A stretch of DNA of 64,000 nucleotides. Source: Desulfoluna sp. Its GTDB lineage: Bacteria; Desulfobacterota; Desulfobacteria; Desulfobacterales; Desulfolunaceae. The DNA is taken from NCBI RefSeq assembly GCF_030145185.1, contig NZ_JAQYWB010000003.1:62001-126000 (forward strand). The letters are read 5' to 3'. Shown here one piece after another: positions 8,131-17,132 of the stretch. Below the pieces are notes generated by a model. The model saw nothing but the letters and a program-made list of their open reading frames with translations, was not told where the DNA came from and searched no databases. The translations under genes were made by a program, and so were the position numbers. Position 1 is the stretch's first letter. Each line of letters opens with the position of its first letter.

Positions 8131-10110
8131 TTACTTCATGGGGATGATTCTGTGGTAAGGCTCTTTTTTCATGGTCCATTCGTTGGCCTTCCTGTCGTAG
8201 GAAGAGTTCACGAAGCAGAACCATTCTTCGTCGTCCTGGCCGGGGAAATCCGCCTGGTAGTAGAAGCCAGGGTAACGGGTTTCTTTACGGAACTGGATGT
8301 GACGAACGTGGGCTTCTACCGTGTAAAGACGGTGGAAGATTTCCCAGCATCTCATGAGTTCATGCAAGTCGCCGGCTGCGAGTTTTTCGCAGTCTTCGTG
8401 CATCATGAAGAGCAGGTCATCGATGAGAATCTCGAGGGCCTTTGAGCTGGTCTGGTAGTAAGTGGCTGTACCCCCGCCGTATTCGTTGGTGGCCTTCATG
8501 AGACGAAGAGCCATGCCGTCAGGCTTGCAGTAGTTGGGGTTCAGGTTCTGAGCGGTGGTGAATTCGCAGTTGTCGAGGTACGTGCGAACGGGCTTCCATA
8601 CAAGCTCAACCAATTCTTCTTTGGTCTCGGCCAGCTCAGGCTTGAAGGGGTTGTCCGTGATGTACTGGACCATGCCCTTGGCAGCCACACGACCTTCGTA
8701 GTGTGATCCGGAAGAGAACTTATGACCGGAGCAACCCACGCCGTCACCTGCGGTGAAGAGGCCGGGTACGGTGGTCATACGGTTGTAAACCTTGTCGCCA
8801 ACACCCCATTTGTAAGACTCGGGAACCCAGTCCTCATCGGGACCAGAGCACCAGAGGCCGCAGCAACCGGAATGTGATCCGAGGAGGTACGGTTCGGTCG
8901 GCATAATCTCGGAGTCTTTTTTCTCGGGCTCTGTGTTGGTGGCGCACCAGAGGTTCGCCTGGCCACAGGTCATGTCAAGGAAGTCTTCCCAAGCTTCGGA
9001 TTCGAGGTGCTTGAGCTCTTTCTTGTCCATGGTCTCGCCGAGTTTGGCAAGAGCGAGGGTGGTCTTCATAATGATGGGGCCACGACCGGCTTTCATTTCG
9101 AAGATCATGAGGTGGTTACGCAGGCAGGTCGGAGTGATCGCTGCGGTACCATAAGGAGCGAAGTGTGCGAGCTCCTCTTTTGAACGATCGGAGGCGGCGT
9201 AGTTTTCGCCGATACCGTTTTCAAGGTGCGCTTTGAAGAGGAGGAACCAAGCACCCACAGGGCCGTAACCATCTTTGAAACGGGCAGGGGTGAAACGGTT
9301 TTCCATCATGGAGAGCTCAGCACCGGCTCGGAGGCACATGGTGTAGGTGGAACCTGCGTTCCATACGGGGTACCATGCACGGCCCTTGCCTTCACCAATG
9401 GAACGGGGCTGGTAGATGTTTACCGCGCCGCCACAGGCAACCATCATCGTCTGGCACTTGATGATGTAGATTTTGTTCTCACGTGTGGAGAAACCAACGG
9501 CACCAGCGATCTTCGAGGGATCGTTTTTGTCGTTTAAGAGCTCAACAATGAATACACGCTCAAGAATGTTCTCTTCGCCGAGGGCCTTTTTGGCGGCTTC
9601 AGCAACGATACGCTTGTAGGATTCACCGTTGATCATGATCTGCCATTTACCTGTACGAACAGGCTTGGCACCATCTTTAAGAAGACCCATTTTCAGGCCC
9701 TTCTTTCCGTCCATGGTTTTTCCCTCTGCGGATTTTTTCCACATGGGGAGGCCCCACTCTTCAAAGAGATGGACGGAGTCGTCTACGTGACGGCCTACGT
9801 CAAAGGAGAGGTCTTCACGGATGATCCCCATGAGGTCGTTACGGACCATACGGGTGTAGTCATCGGGAGTGTTCTCACCAATATAGGTGTTGATGGCGGA
9901 GAGGCCCTGAGCGACCGCACCGGAACGTTCCATGGCGGCCTTGTCGCAAAGAAGAATCTTGGTGTCATCGCTGGCCCATTTTTTAACTTCAAAAGCGGTC
10001 CCGCAAGCGGCCATACCGCCGCCGACAATCAGAATATCAACTTCCATTTCGACGACTTCAGGGTCGCGAACAGCTTTCAGTTCTCCCAAAGGCTTGTTAG
10101 GTAATGCCAT
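8131..10110 (-). CDS. aprA: Adenylylsulfate reductase alpha subunit AprA
   Basis: FAD-containing catalytic subunit of dissimilatory APS reductase, which reduces APS to sulfite and AMP in the cytoplasm. The 659-residue protein matches the usual AprA length. An FAD-binding segment (DILIVGGGMAACGTAFEV) lies near residues 25-42. The protein is clearly of the fumarate-reductase-like flavoprotein family, with GDGVGCSGHKFSSGSHYEGR near 458-477 closing the flavin site. It lies 66 bases downstream of aprB, preceded by AGGAGG. AprA forms a heterodimer with AprB, the next gene upstream, and receives electrons from QmoABC encoded just downstream. Confidence 0.98.
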   Translation of the reverse strand: MALPNKPLGELKAVRDPEVVEMEVDILIVGGGMAACGTAFEVKKWASDDTKILLCDKAAMERSGAVAQGLSAINTYIGENTPDDYTRMVRNDLMGIIREDLSFDVGRHVDDSVHLFEEWGLPMWKKSAEGKTMDGKKGLKMGLLKDGAKPVRTGKWQIMINGESYKRIVAEAAKKALGEENILERVFIVELLNDKNDPSKIAGAVGFSTRENKIYIIKCQTMMVACGGAVNIYQPRSIGEGKGRAWYPVWNAGSTYTMCLRAGAELSMMENRFTPARFKDGYGPVGAWFLLFKAHLENGIGENYAASDRSKEELAHFAPYGTAAITPTCLRNHLMIFEMKAGRGPIIMKTTLALAKLGETMDKKELKHLESEAWEDFLDMTCGQANLWCATNTEPEKKDSEIMPTEPYLLGSHSGCCGLWCSGPDEDWVPESYKWGVGDKVYNRMTTVPGLFTAGDGVGCSGHKFSSGSHYEGRVAAKGMVQYITDNPFKPELAETKEELVELVWKPVRTYLDNCEFTTAQNLNPNYCKPDGMALRLMKATNEYGGGTATYYQTSSKALEILIDDLLFMMHEDCEKLAAGDLHELMRCWEIFHRLYTVEAHVRHIQFRKETRYPGFYYQADFPGQDDEEWFCFVNSSYDRKANEWTMKKEPYHRIIPMK

Positions 10111-10176
10111 TATTATTTCCTCCTAAAAAGAAACTTTTTGTCGTAATCAGAAACACTGGGTAGTGACCAAAAAACC

Positions 10177-10614
10177 TTAGGCAAGCTCAAGGGGCCGCGC
10201 AAGTGTCGCGCCGTCTGCTTCCTCAGTGGCGAGGAGAGCGGAGCTCAGGTCTTTGCCTTTGAGGTCGTTGTAGGCGTTGGCGGAGCCTTCAGAAGTGGTT
10301 CTGATGGGGAACTTAAAGCGTTTGATGACGCCGTTGCGGAACTTACAGGTCCACATGATGTCTTCGGTGCCCATCATGGGCATGATGCTGGAGCCCATGG
10401 GCACGAAGTCAGAGTAACCTCGGACTTCAATGGCCTGAGAAGGGCAGATCTTGACGCAGGAAAAGCATTCCCAGCATTGATCAGGTTCTTGATTGTACGC
10501 TTTCATGGCGGTGGGGTCTAAGACCATCAAGTCGTTGGGGCAGATGTACATACATGCTGTCTTATCCCCGCCTTTGCAACCGTCACATTTTTCAGCGATT
10601 ACATAGCTTGGCAT
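10177..10614 (-). CDS. aprB: Adenylylsulfate reductase beta subunit AprB
   Basis: Iron-sulfur subunit that delivers electrons to the FAD of AprA. The 145-residue protein carries two [4Fe-4S] motifs: CDGCKGGDKTACMYICP (about 10-26), with the long first spacing known from AprB, and CWECFSCVKICP (about 47-58). The C-terminal tail that wraps around AprA in known structures is present. A GGAGG site precedes the ATG. It is the first gene of aprBA. Confidence 0.98.
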   Translation of the reverse strand: MPSYVIAEKCDGCKGGDKTACMYICPNDLMVLDPTAMKAYNQEPDQCWECFSCVKICPSQAIEVRGYSDFVPMGSSIMPMMGTEDIMWTCKFRNGVIKRFKFPIRTTSEGSANAYNDLKGKDLSSALLATEEADGATLARPLELA

Positions 10615-11470
10615 TTGCTATACCTCCCTGATAGGGCATTGATCACCTGTTCAATGCCTCGTTAACTTTTGGCGATGCTCCCGAGTGGATGCACAACCAC
10701 TGACACTATTTGCCTGAAGTGTTACAACTCCTGGCTACAATAATAAAAATCATCTATCCACAGAGTTCGTCCTCTCTGTAGACACACAATGTTTTTCTCG
10801 AATTGCTTTAATTAATAGGTGATATTTTCTATCAATCCTACTTCCCTTTTTAATAATTAAGCTGCAAAGTATCACCGGGCATAGGGCTTGTCAACAATTT
10901 TTAAGGGCCGAAAATCCTTTGAAAAATAGCCTTCTCCTGTGTTTTTCGACCTCTATCCATATCTTCGATTCTGAGTAGACGTTCATACCAGATATAGGTA
11001 TCTGCTGGAATTTAAATGGAAAGTTTTGACATGGGGGAAGGGCCAGGCTTCGGCGGTAACATCCCGAAGATGCGGTGGGTTCGCGTTATTTTTTAGAATT
11101 TTTGCGGATTCGTTAAAAGGAATTTATCATAAGTTGATGTGAACGATGTTCTAGTAAATCAATAATATTGAAGGTTTCCATCAGTGAATTCCCGCTCATC
11201 GCCCGGTGGCTCTGCAACAGGGTTTATTTTTGGTTCAATTAAGGTGCCACTCGAAGTGGATGGAGCGCGCGGGCGCGTCTTGACTTTGGTCCGGGCCTGG
11301 GAGACCATGGCGGTGTGTGTGTCCTGATTTCCCGATATTCGTAGCTTTCAGCGTGAAATGGGGCGGTGTCGCTTTGGGGTGTGTTGCTTCAACGTGGCTT
11401 CGGGAGACGGGATGGCTAATGATTAAATAATGCCGGCTGATTGGCAGATTAAAGAGCAAGCGGAGGTATG
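10615..11470. other. 855-base gene-free region upstream of aprB, with leader hairpins
   Basis: No coding sequence is supported. Just before the aprB ribosome binding site, GGCATTGA (10635-10642) pairs perfectly with TCAATGCC (10651-10658). Further up, ACAGAG (10760-10765) pairs with CTCTGT (10773-10778). The region is AT-rich between about 10740 and 10870 and should contain the aprBA promoter, but no -35/-10 pair stands out. The rest, up to the next gene, shows no recognised feature. Confidence 0.5.
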
Positions 11471-12196
11471 ATGAGTGGTGAACCACAATACATCGGAATT
11501 GACGAATCTTTGACCTTTTCATGCGGTCCTCACAAAGGGTGCTTCAACCAGTGCTGCTGCGATGTGAACCAATTTCTTTATCCCTATGACATCCTCCGGT
11601 TGAGCCGGGCCTTGGGGGTATCGACCGGAGAGTTCATCGAGACGTATACCTATATATATATAGGAGACACCACCGGGCTTCCTGTGGTCTCGTTTAAGAC
11701 CTCTTCACAAAACAATCATGCCTGTCCTTTTGTTACGGAGCAGGGGTGTTCGGTGTATGAGGATCGTCCGGCCTCCTGCCGAATCTTTCCCCTGGCACGG
11801 GCTCTGGCACGTTCCCGTGAGGACGGGACCCTTTCCGAATATTTTGCGGTGATCGAAGATCCGATCTGTGAGGGCTTTCAGGGCGGGGCGGTTTGGACCC
11901 CGAGGCAGTGGGTCAAGAATCAGGGCCTCACGGCTTACAATGAGCGCAATGATAAGATGATCGAGCTGATCAGCTTAAAGCAGCAGGTGATGCCAGGCCG
12001 CCTCGAAGGAGATGATCGCAAAGATTTTGAGTTGGCCTGTTACGATCTCGACGGATTTCGAGCCCGCGTGGCCGATGGCACCCTGGCCTTCGAAGAGGGC
12101 CAGAAAAAAGCGATCCTTGAAGACGATGATGCCCTTCTGCATGGGGCCATGGATTGGCTTCGGGAGCGCCTTTTTGGGACCCGTCGGGCCTCATGA
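11471..12196 (+). CDS. YkgJ-type CxxCxxCC-domain protein (paralog 1)
   Basis: Member of the YkgJ/Fli-B-like CxxCxxCC family (zinc- or iron-chelating domain); the molecular role of this branch is not established. The 241-residue protein has the family cysteine cluster CGPHKGCFNQCCC near residues 18-30 and later conserved Cys residues (CPFVTEQGCSVYEDRPASCRIFP, about 78-100), arranged as in the family. ATG 11471 is chosen over ATG 11468 because GGAGG (11462-11466) would be only one base from the latter. An unusual TATATATATATA stretch within the gene encodes TYTYIYIG. Two paralogs lie at 13612-14388 and 14495-15076 on the other strand. It is monocistronic as far as can be seen. Confidence 0.8.
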   Translation: MSGEPQYIGIDESLTFSCGPHKGCFNQCCCDVNQFLYPYDILRLSRALGVSTGEFIETYTYIYIGDTTGLPVVSFKTSSQNNHACPFVTEQGCSVYEDRPASCRIFPLARALARSREDGTLSEYFAVIEDPICEGFQGGAVWTPRQWVKNQGLTAYNERNDKMIELISLKQQVMPGRLEGDDRKDFELACYDLDGFRARVADGTLAFEEGQKKAILEDDDALLHGAMDWLRERLFGTRRAS

Positions 12197-12440
12197 GGGT
12201 GTGAACCTTAGCCCGGGGGATGAGAAAATCAGACAGAATACCGTGGATTACATTTTGCATTTTTGAATTGTCCGCATTTTTCTTGATAACCTGTTGTAAT
12301 AACATATTGTTGCTTTTGCACGGTCGTTTTCTCATGAAATATCCGGGTTAGAGCCATTGCGACTCTGGTGCGCAGGGCGGGGGCCCTGCACGCTTGAGGC
12401 GGTTTTTTTAAGATCAGATACTTTTGGGAAGGCATGCGCA

Positions 12441-13259
12441 ATGAATGAGGAACGTGTGGCGTTGGTGCTGGGGGCTGTGAAGGGGATTGGGCGTGAGATC
12501 GGGCTATCGTTGGCCCGGCGCGGGATTCGGACGGTGCTCACCTGGCACGACTGGGAGGAGAGCCTGCCAGAGATGAGGGCGGCCTTTGAGTCCATCGGGT
12601 GTGACCATGAGATTGTTCGCGTGAATTTAACCGATACCGAGGCGGTCCCCGGTCTCATTGAGCGGGTGATGGCGCGGTTCGGACGCCTGGATATCCTGAT
12701 CAACAATATTGAGCGCGGCGGCATGCCCGTGGTCCACGGCGGTTATACAAAAAATCAGTGGGAGCTGGAGGTGGCCACCACCCTCACCGCCAAGCGGTGG
12801 GTCTTTGAGGAGGCCCTGCCTCACTTGAAGAAGGCTCCGGACGGCTGCGTGGTGAATCTCTCCTCTATCTCCGGTATTGTCGGCAGAAGCGGGCCTGCCA
12901 GTTACATCTTCAATGAAGGCTACTCAGCCTTGAATCGCGGTCTCTCTCTCTTGACCGAAACCTGGGCCCGGCTGGGAGCCCCCACCGTTCGGGTGAACGA
13001 GCTCATGCTGGGTATTATGGACACCCGTCACGGGAAGGCCACCCGTGGCTGGGGCATGTACCCTGATGAGGTGAAAAAGGGGCTCATCGACCACACCCTT
13101 CTGGCGCGGACCGGGACCCCGGAAGACGTGGTCAGGGCCGTGGAATTTTTGGTTTTTTACGCCCCCTTTATGACAGGCTCTGTGATTCGCCTGGATGGCG
13201 GGTATGTCCTGGGGGGGGATCGGGTGTGGCCCATGCCGGAGGGTGTAGAGAAACTGTAA
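12441..13259 (+). CDS. SDR-family protein with altered catalytic motif
   Basis: Short-chain dehydrogenase/reductase fold, 272 residues. The cofactor-binding glycine motif is present as LGAVKGIGREIG (about 8-19), the NNI of the NNAG motif near 91, and the catalytic serine in NLSSISG (about 143). Where the family has YxxxK, this protein reads Y-I-F-N-E, so the catalytic lysine position is glutamate. C-terminal features (GxPEDV, VIRLDGGYVLGG) are typical. A GGAAGG site lies about 8 bases before the ATG. The substrate is unknown. Loss of the lysine suggests a changed or lost oxidoreductase activity, or a shifted active site. A MITE-like element begins 10 bases after the stop. Confidence 0.75.
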   Translation: MNEERVALVLGAVKGIGREIGLSLARRGIRTVLTWHDWEESLPEMRAAFESIGCDHEIVRVNLTDTEAVPGLIERVMARFGRLDILINNIERGGMPVVHGGYTKNQWELEVATTLTAKRWVFEEALPHLKKAPDGCVVNLSSISGIVGRSGPASYIFNEGYSALNRGLSLLTETWARLGAPTVRVNELMLGIMDTRHGKATRGWGMYPDEVKKGLIDHTLLARTGTPEDVVRAVEFLVFYAPFMTGSVIRLDGGYVLGGDRVWPMPEGVEKL

Positions 13260-13269
13260 CGTTTTTTCA

Positions 13270-13489
13270 GTAACTATTCAGCTTGTGCCTCCGGCGGCCC
13301 GGCGGCCCTGCCGGGGGCTAAACTTTTGAAAAGTTTAACAAACAGATCTTAAGAATTATCCTCGATTAAATTCCAGTTTAAAAGCGGATGTGATTTGCTC
13401 CGAGGAGCGAAGGGAAAAACGCATCCGTAACTTGCTTTCAAGGTGGCACACCTTGCCGCCGGAGGCTTTTTTAGGTGCTGAATAGTTAC
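13270..13489. mobile_element. MITE-like element, short type (220 bp)
   Basis: It has the same 13-bp terminal inverted repeats as the two longer elements (GTAACTATTCAGC 13270-13282, GCTGAATAGTTAC 13477-13489), with a second nested pair GCCTCCGGCGGC / GCCGCCGGAGGC inside. Flanks are TTTTTTCA and TTTTTTCT, a 7-of-8 match to a target duplication. The right half contains one copy of the dispersed palindromic repeat (13433-13466). No coding capacity. The interior is unlike the 367-bp type, so two subfamilies share ends. Confidence 0.8.
13433..13466 (+). repeat. Dispersed palindromic repeat inside the short MITE
   Basis: A consensus-quality copy of the GCTTTCAAGGTGGCACACCTT / GCCGCCGGAGGC repeat, followed by TTTTTT. 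Its position inside the element suggests that other copies are element remnants. Confidence 0.8.
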
Positions 13490-13611
13490 TTTTTTCTTCG
13501 GCTGACATATGGAAAAGGCAGGCCTTCATCGGCGGGGTGGCGCCCCGTGGAAGCGGGTTTGCGCAAGCACTGTTCCTGTCTCCCCGCCCATTCTCGGTGA
13601 GCCCTGTTTCC

Positions 13612-14388
13612 CTATTTCATTTTGATTGTTTTCGACGGCAGACCAAAGAGAAAAACTCGAATCCATTCGAAGCCGAACTTCATCATGGCTGTATCATCCC
13701 GTTTGAGTTTCATTTTGAGATCGGACTTTATCTTGCAGCGCTTCAAAAAGGAGCTTTCGAAGATGAAGCTCCTGAAATCATCGACGTTGTAGGCCGCCAT
13801 GAAGGCCATTTTGGCGCGTTGGCCCGATGGGCCCTCGGCTCCCCATGGGTTATTTTCAAAAAGGGCTTCCACCTCTCCCCAGAGTTCGTTCATGGCATTG
13901 TGTTGTTCGGCGTGCTGGTCTTTTTGCCAGGCTTCCGGGGTGAGCTCCCGTTCCTCGTGAATCCCCTCGCAGAAGGTCGGCGGGCGCAGAAAGAGGATCC
14001 GCTCTTTTTTTCCTTCGGCGTTGAAAAAGAGGCCGTGCTCGGCTGGAAAGGTCCGGCAGGTGTCGGGGCGGTGCTCGTAGGCGGTGCAGCCGGCATCTGA
14101 AAGGAAGACGCAGGTGGCCTCGGCGTCATCCTTCATGCGGAGCAGGAGCTCGGGGAAGTGTTTTCCCTCTCGCAGGAGGGCGTCGGTGTACTGGTCGATG
14201 AACTCACCGGCAGAGATGCCGAGGCCCTGTTTCAGGCGCAGTACATCGTAGGGGCTTAAAAAGAGGTTTAAGTTCCGGCAGCATCGGTTATAGCAGGAAA
14301 GGCCTGCGTGGCAGCGGAACCGAAAGGTCTCGCCTTTTTTGATGCGGCCGGGAAGGTTTTCAAGGATGTCGGCGTCCAGTTGTTTCAT
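13612..14388 (-). CDS. YkgJ-type CxxCxxCC-domain protein (paralog 2)
   Basis: The 258-residue protein has the cysteine cluster CHAGLSCYNRCC near residues 26-37 and later conserved Cys residues in CVFLSDAGCTAYEHRPDTCRTFP (about 92-114). The layout, including SPYDVLRLKQGLGISAGEFID, parallels the protein at 11471-12196, so the two are paralogs. The family is described as putative zinc/iron chelating; the biochemical role is unknown. It is followed in transcription only by the spacer with the short MITE. Start: ATG at 14388. Confidence 0.8.
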   Translation of the reverse strand: MKQLDADILENLPGRIKKGETFRFRCHAGLSCYNRCCRNLNLFLSPYDVLRLKQGLGISAGEFIDQYTDALLREGKHFPELLLRMKDDAEATCVFLSDAGCTAYEHRPDTCRTFPAEHGLFFNAEGKKERILFLRPPTFCEGIHEERELTPEAWQKDQHAEQHNAMNELWGEVEALFENNPWGAEGPSGQRAKMAFMAAYNVDDFRSFIFESSFLKRCKIKSDLKMKLKRDDTAMMKFGFEWIRVFLFGLPSKTIKMK

Positions 14389-14439
14389 GGTATGTCTTGC
14401 TCCGTTCTGAGCCGTCTGGCGGAACCCGCTTTCCAGGTG

Positions 14440-14481
14440 GTTTTTGCGATAGTGGCCTGGCCACCTTGCCGCCGGAGGCAG
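14440..14481 (+). repeat. Dispersed palindromic repeat, copy at 14.4 kb
   Basis: Variant with GTGGCC-tgg-CCAC symmetry followed by CTTGCCGCCGGAGGC and then GGTTTTTTG. It lies between two minus-strand YkgJ-type genes. Confidence 0.65.
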
Positions 14482-14494
14482 GTTTTTTGTCCCT

Positions 14495-15076
14495 TTACAG
14501 TAAAATCATTTCGGCGATGGTTAGTTTCAGGCGATCCGTGAAGCCGGTTTCCTGTCTCAGCGTTTTTTCAAGATGGGCCATCTCTTTATAAAGGGGCGTG
14601 CGGTTCAGGGGGCGGTTGTCTGCCGCGGTCTCTTCGTAACGTGAACATCCGGGGCCTTTGAGGACGGAGCCGTCGGGCCGCTCCAGGAAGTGGGCCACGC
14701 CGTGGAGGCGACAGACCATGGGCCGATGGGTGTAGAGAAGGCATTGTCCCTCCTCCATGAGGGGGCAGGGAATTTTTTCGAGGGTCTCATCTTCAGCGCG
14801 TCGATGGAGGCGGGGGACGGCCTCCTGGGCACGAAAGGTGACGGTGTTGAGGGTCTCTTCTGACAGGCTGTTCAACCCCTCCCTGAGATAGAGCAGCTCC
14901 AGCAGGGTGTGGTGGTAAAAAAGCGAGAGGCAGCAGTTTTCTTGACAGCCCGTGCAGGAGAACTCGCCGGCCTCGGAGGCCTCCGCATAGCTGCGATCCA
15001 TTTTTTTAAACAAAAGGGCGATTCGGTTGATCCATTCCGGGTTTTCGATGGTGATCAGGGGACGGGATGTGTGCAT
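14495..15076 (-). CDS. YkgJ-type CxxCxxCC-domain protein (paralog 3)
   Basis: The 193-residue form begins MHTSRPLIT. A longer frame runs upstream to 15241 but would overlap the dGTPase-like gene and encodes an unlikely Pro/Cys-rich N-terminus, so the ATG at 15076 is preferred. The cysteine cluster CTGCQENCC is near residues 41-49, and CPLMEEGQCLLYTHRPMVCRLHG near 103-125 gives the second conserved group. It is more diverged than the other two paralogs in the window. Function unknown. It follows the dGTPase-like gene by 83 bases and may be co-transcribed with it. Confidence 0.75.
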   Translation of the reverse strand: MHTSRPLITIENPEWINRIALLFKKMDRSYAEASEAGEFSCTGCQENCCLSLFYHHTLLELLYLREGLNSLSEETLNTVTFRAQEAVPRLHRRAEDETLEKIPCPLMEEGQCLLYTHRPMVCRLHGVAHFLERPDGSVLKGPGCSRYEETAADNRPLNRTPLYKEMAHLEKTLRQETGFTDRLKLTIAEMILL

Positions 15077-15159
15077 GGGACGTACAGTCCTTTGTCTTGG
15101 ATGACAGGGGCAGGCCTGGGGCTGCGACCCTGGAAGTGTCGGAGATTTCGCAGGTGGGC

Positions 15160-16218
15160 TTACACCAGCGACGATGGAAAAAAGAGACGCGCATAGAGTT
15201 CCAGGGCATAGCGGTCGGTGATGCTGGCGATAAAGTCGCACACGGCGCGATCTTTGGGCCGGCCTTCTTTTTGTTTTGGCATCTCAAGGGCTAAGAGCTC
15301 ACTGGTGAAGATCGCATCATTTTCCGGTTGAAGAAAGAAGGTGTAGAGCTCCCGGAGGAGTTTTTTGGATTTGACGAATTCGTTGTGGACCTGGGGGGAG
15401 CGGTAGACGTTGTGGTAGAGAAAATTGCGCAGTTCATCCATGGCCCGATGGACCTCGTCTGTGATCTGAAGTTTCATCTCCCCGTTTTCAGGGTGTGAGG
15501 CGTAGATAAGATCCCGGACCATGGTGGTCGCTCGTTCTGGATGGGTTTTGCCCAGGACACGCACGCATCGTTCGGGAATTTGCGCCTCACAGATGACGCG
15601 GCTTCGAATGGCATCGTCCAGATCGTGGTTCAGGTAGGCCATGATATCGGCTACGCGCATCACCTGTCCTTCCACGGTACAGGCTTTTTCCCGTTTGGTC
15701 TCCGGGATGATGATTCCATATCCTTTGGCGTGTTTGAGGATGCCGTCCCGCACTTCATGGGTCAGGTTCAGGCCCTTGCCGTTTTTCTCCAGAACATCGA
15801 TGACGCGGAGGCTCTGGATCGGGTGAGAAAAATTACCGGAGTAGATCTCTTTTAAAACGGTTTCACCGCTGTGGCCAAAGGGGGTGTGGCCGAGGTCATG
15901 GCCCAGGGCGATGGCTTCGGTTAAGTCTTCATTCAGGCGCATGGCACGCGCAGCGGTGCGGGCGAGCTGGGCCACTTCAAGGGTGTGGGTCAGGCGGGTA
16001 CGATAGTGTTCGCCCAAGGGGGAAAGAAAGACCTGGGTTTTATGCTTTAAGCGTCGGAATGCATTGCAGTAAACGATGCGTTCCCGGTCGCGTTGGAAGT
16101 CGCTTCGAATGGGGCACGCCTCTTCCTTCCGCACACGACCCCGGGATTGGGAGCTGGGCAGGCCGTAGGGCGAGATGAAGCTTTCTTCTCTTTTTTCGAA
16201 CTCTTCTCGTGCTGTCAT
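15160..16218 (-). CDS. dGTPase-like HD-domain phosphohydrolase
   Basis: Deoxyguanosinetriphosphate triphosphohydrolase-like protein, 352 residues, of the type that hydrolyses dNTPs to nucleoside and triphosphate. It begins MTAREEFEKREESFISPYG, the usual N-terminus of this subfamily. The frame continues upstream to 16482 but that part has no family similarity, so the ATG at 16218 is chosen. The HD metal site is seen as HTLEVAQLARTA with GHDLGHTPFGHSGE (about 90-125), and ERIVYCNAFRRLKHKTQVF precedes it. The length fits the short dGTPase-like group rather than the 500-residue enterobacterial Dgt. It may form an operon with the YkgJ-type gene downstream. Confidence 0.88.
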   Translation of the reverse strand: MTAREEFEKREESFISPYGLPSSQSRGRVRKEEACPIRSDFQRDRERIVYCNAFRRLKHKTQVFLSPLGEHYRTRLTHTLEVAQLARTAARAMRLNEDLTEAIALGHDLGHTPFGHSGETVLKEIYSGNFSHPIQSLRVIDVLEKNGKGLNLTHEVRDGILKHAKGYGIIIPETKREKACTVEGQVMRVADIMAYLNHDLDDAIRSRVICEAQIPERCVRVLGKTHPERATTMVRDLIYASHPENGEMKLQITDEVHRAMDELRNFLYHNVYRSPQVHNEFVKSKKLLRELYTFFLQPENDAIFTSELLALEMPKQKEGRPKDRAVCDFIASITDRYALELYARLFFPSSLV

Positions 16219-16483
16219 GATGGCCTCGTTTATGGCTTCAGAACCATCTGTGGTGACGAAAAACACCCATAGAGACATGTTTTTTCGGTCCGCTTGCGTT
16301 GCCATTCTCCAGGACAGGCGATCGTCCATGTGCTCGCCAGGCCCAAACAAAATATTCTTTATATAACAGGGCGGGGGGGAAATACAATGGGTGGTGCCGA
16401 TTCGCCTTGGGGGGGGGGCTTGTGCCGGCCGGTGGGATCGGCTAAAATACGAGCGAGAAGCATGCATTGAAGGAGGCGTCAAG

Positions 16484-17041
16484 ATGACGGAAGGACATCA
16501 CCTGGTGCTGGGGTCCCTGACGGACTGCCTGACGGGCCGGATCCTGCCGGACACCCACGATGAACGGTATCGGCAAAAGATCGCCCGGTATCTTCTGGGG
16601 CGGTGCGGGTTTGCGGTGGCAGAGATTGACGCGTCCCGCATGCTTGAGGTGGTTGCCGGGGAGAAAAAAGCAAGCCTTCCCGTGGGGTTTATCGTCTCTC
16701 TCGAGGGGGTCGCGGCCATGGTGGTGCGTTATGGGCCTGGCTCCATGGTCACCCGGCATCGGCCCGGTCGGGCGCTTTGTCTGGTGCTGGCTCCCCATGA
16801 AATTCCTGTGGCGGTCGTGACCAACGGCAAGGATGTCGATGTGTTGAGTGGGCGCACCGGTGAGGTTATGGGGCGTGGGTTTGAAGCGATCCCCACCCGG
16901 CATGCCCTGGCCCGACTTCTCTCGGAAAAAAAACGGGTGTGGGTCCCCGATGGTCACCGGGAGCTGGCCCATCGCCTTCTCTACGCCTTTGAGGTCGACG
17001 GCAGCTGCCCGTGTGATACGTCCATTTGCAAGCTGGATTAA
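16484..17041 (+). CDS. HsdR N-terminal-domain-like protein
   Basis: A 185-residue protein resembling the stand-alone type I restriction enzyme R N-terminal domain (HSDR_N) proteins that are common in Desulfobacterota. Recognisable parts are RYRQKIARYLLGRCGF (about 27-42), a strand-rich core with FIVSLEGVAAMVVRYGPGS, and ALCLVLAPHEIPVAVVTNGKD, which fits the nuclease-like beta core. The strongest assignment is by overall shape, not by a complete catalytic triad, and no hsdM or hsdS lies nearby. AGGAGG at 16471-16476 is 7 bases before the ATG. It starts divergently from the dGTPase-like gene and precedes a deaminase gene by 91 bases. Confidence 0.6.
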   Translation: MTEGHHLVLGSLTDCLTGRILPDTHDERYRQKIARYLLGRCGFAVAEIDASRMLEVVAGEKKASLPVGFIVSLEGVAAMVVRYGPGSMVTRHRPGRALCLVLAPHEIPVAVVTNGKDVDVLSGRTGEVMGRGFEAIPTRHALARLLSEKKRVWVPDGHRELAHRLLYAFEVDGSCPCDTSICKLD

Positions 17042-17132
17042 GGGGCGGATTTGTCCATGGGGTTCGCTCCGGCAGGACCGATCGAGGTATTCTCGGCAAT
17101 CGTTACAGACAGGATTTATTCGGAAGTGGGGT

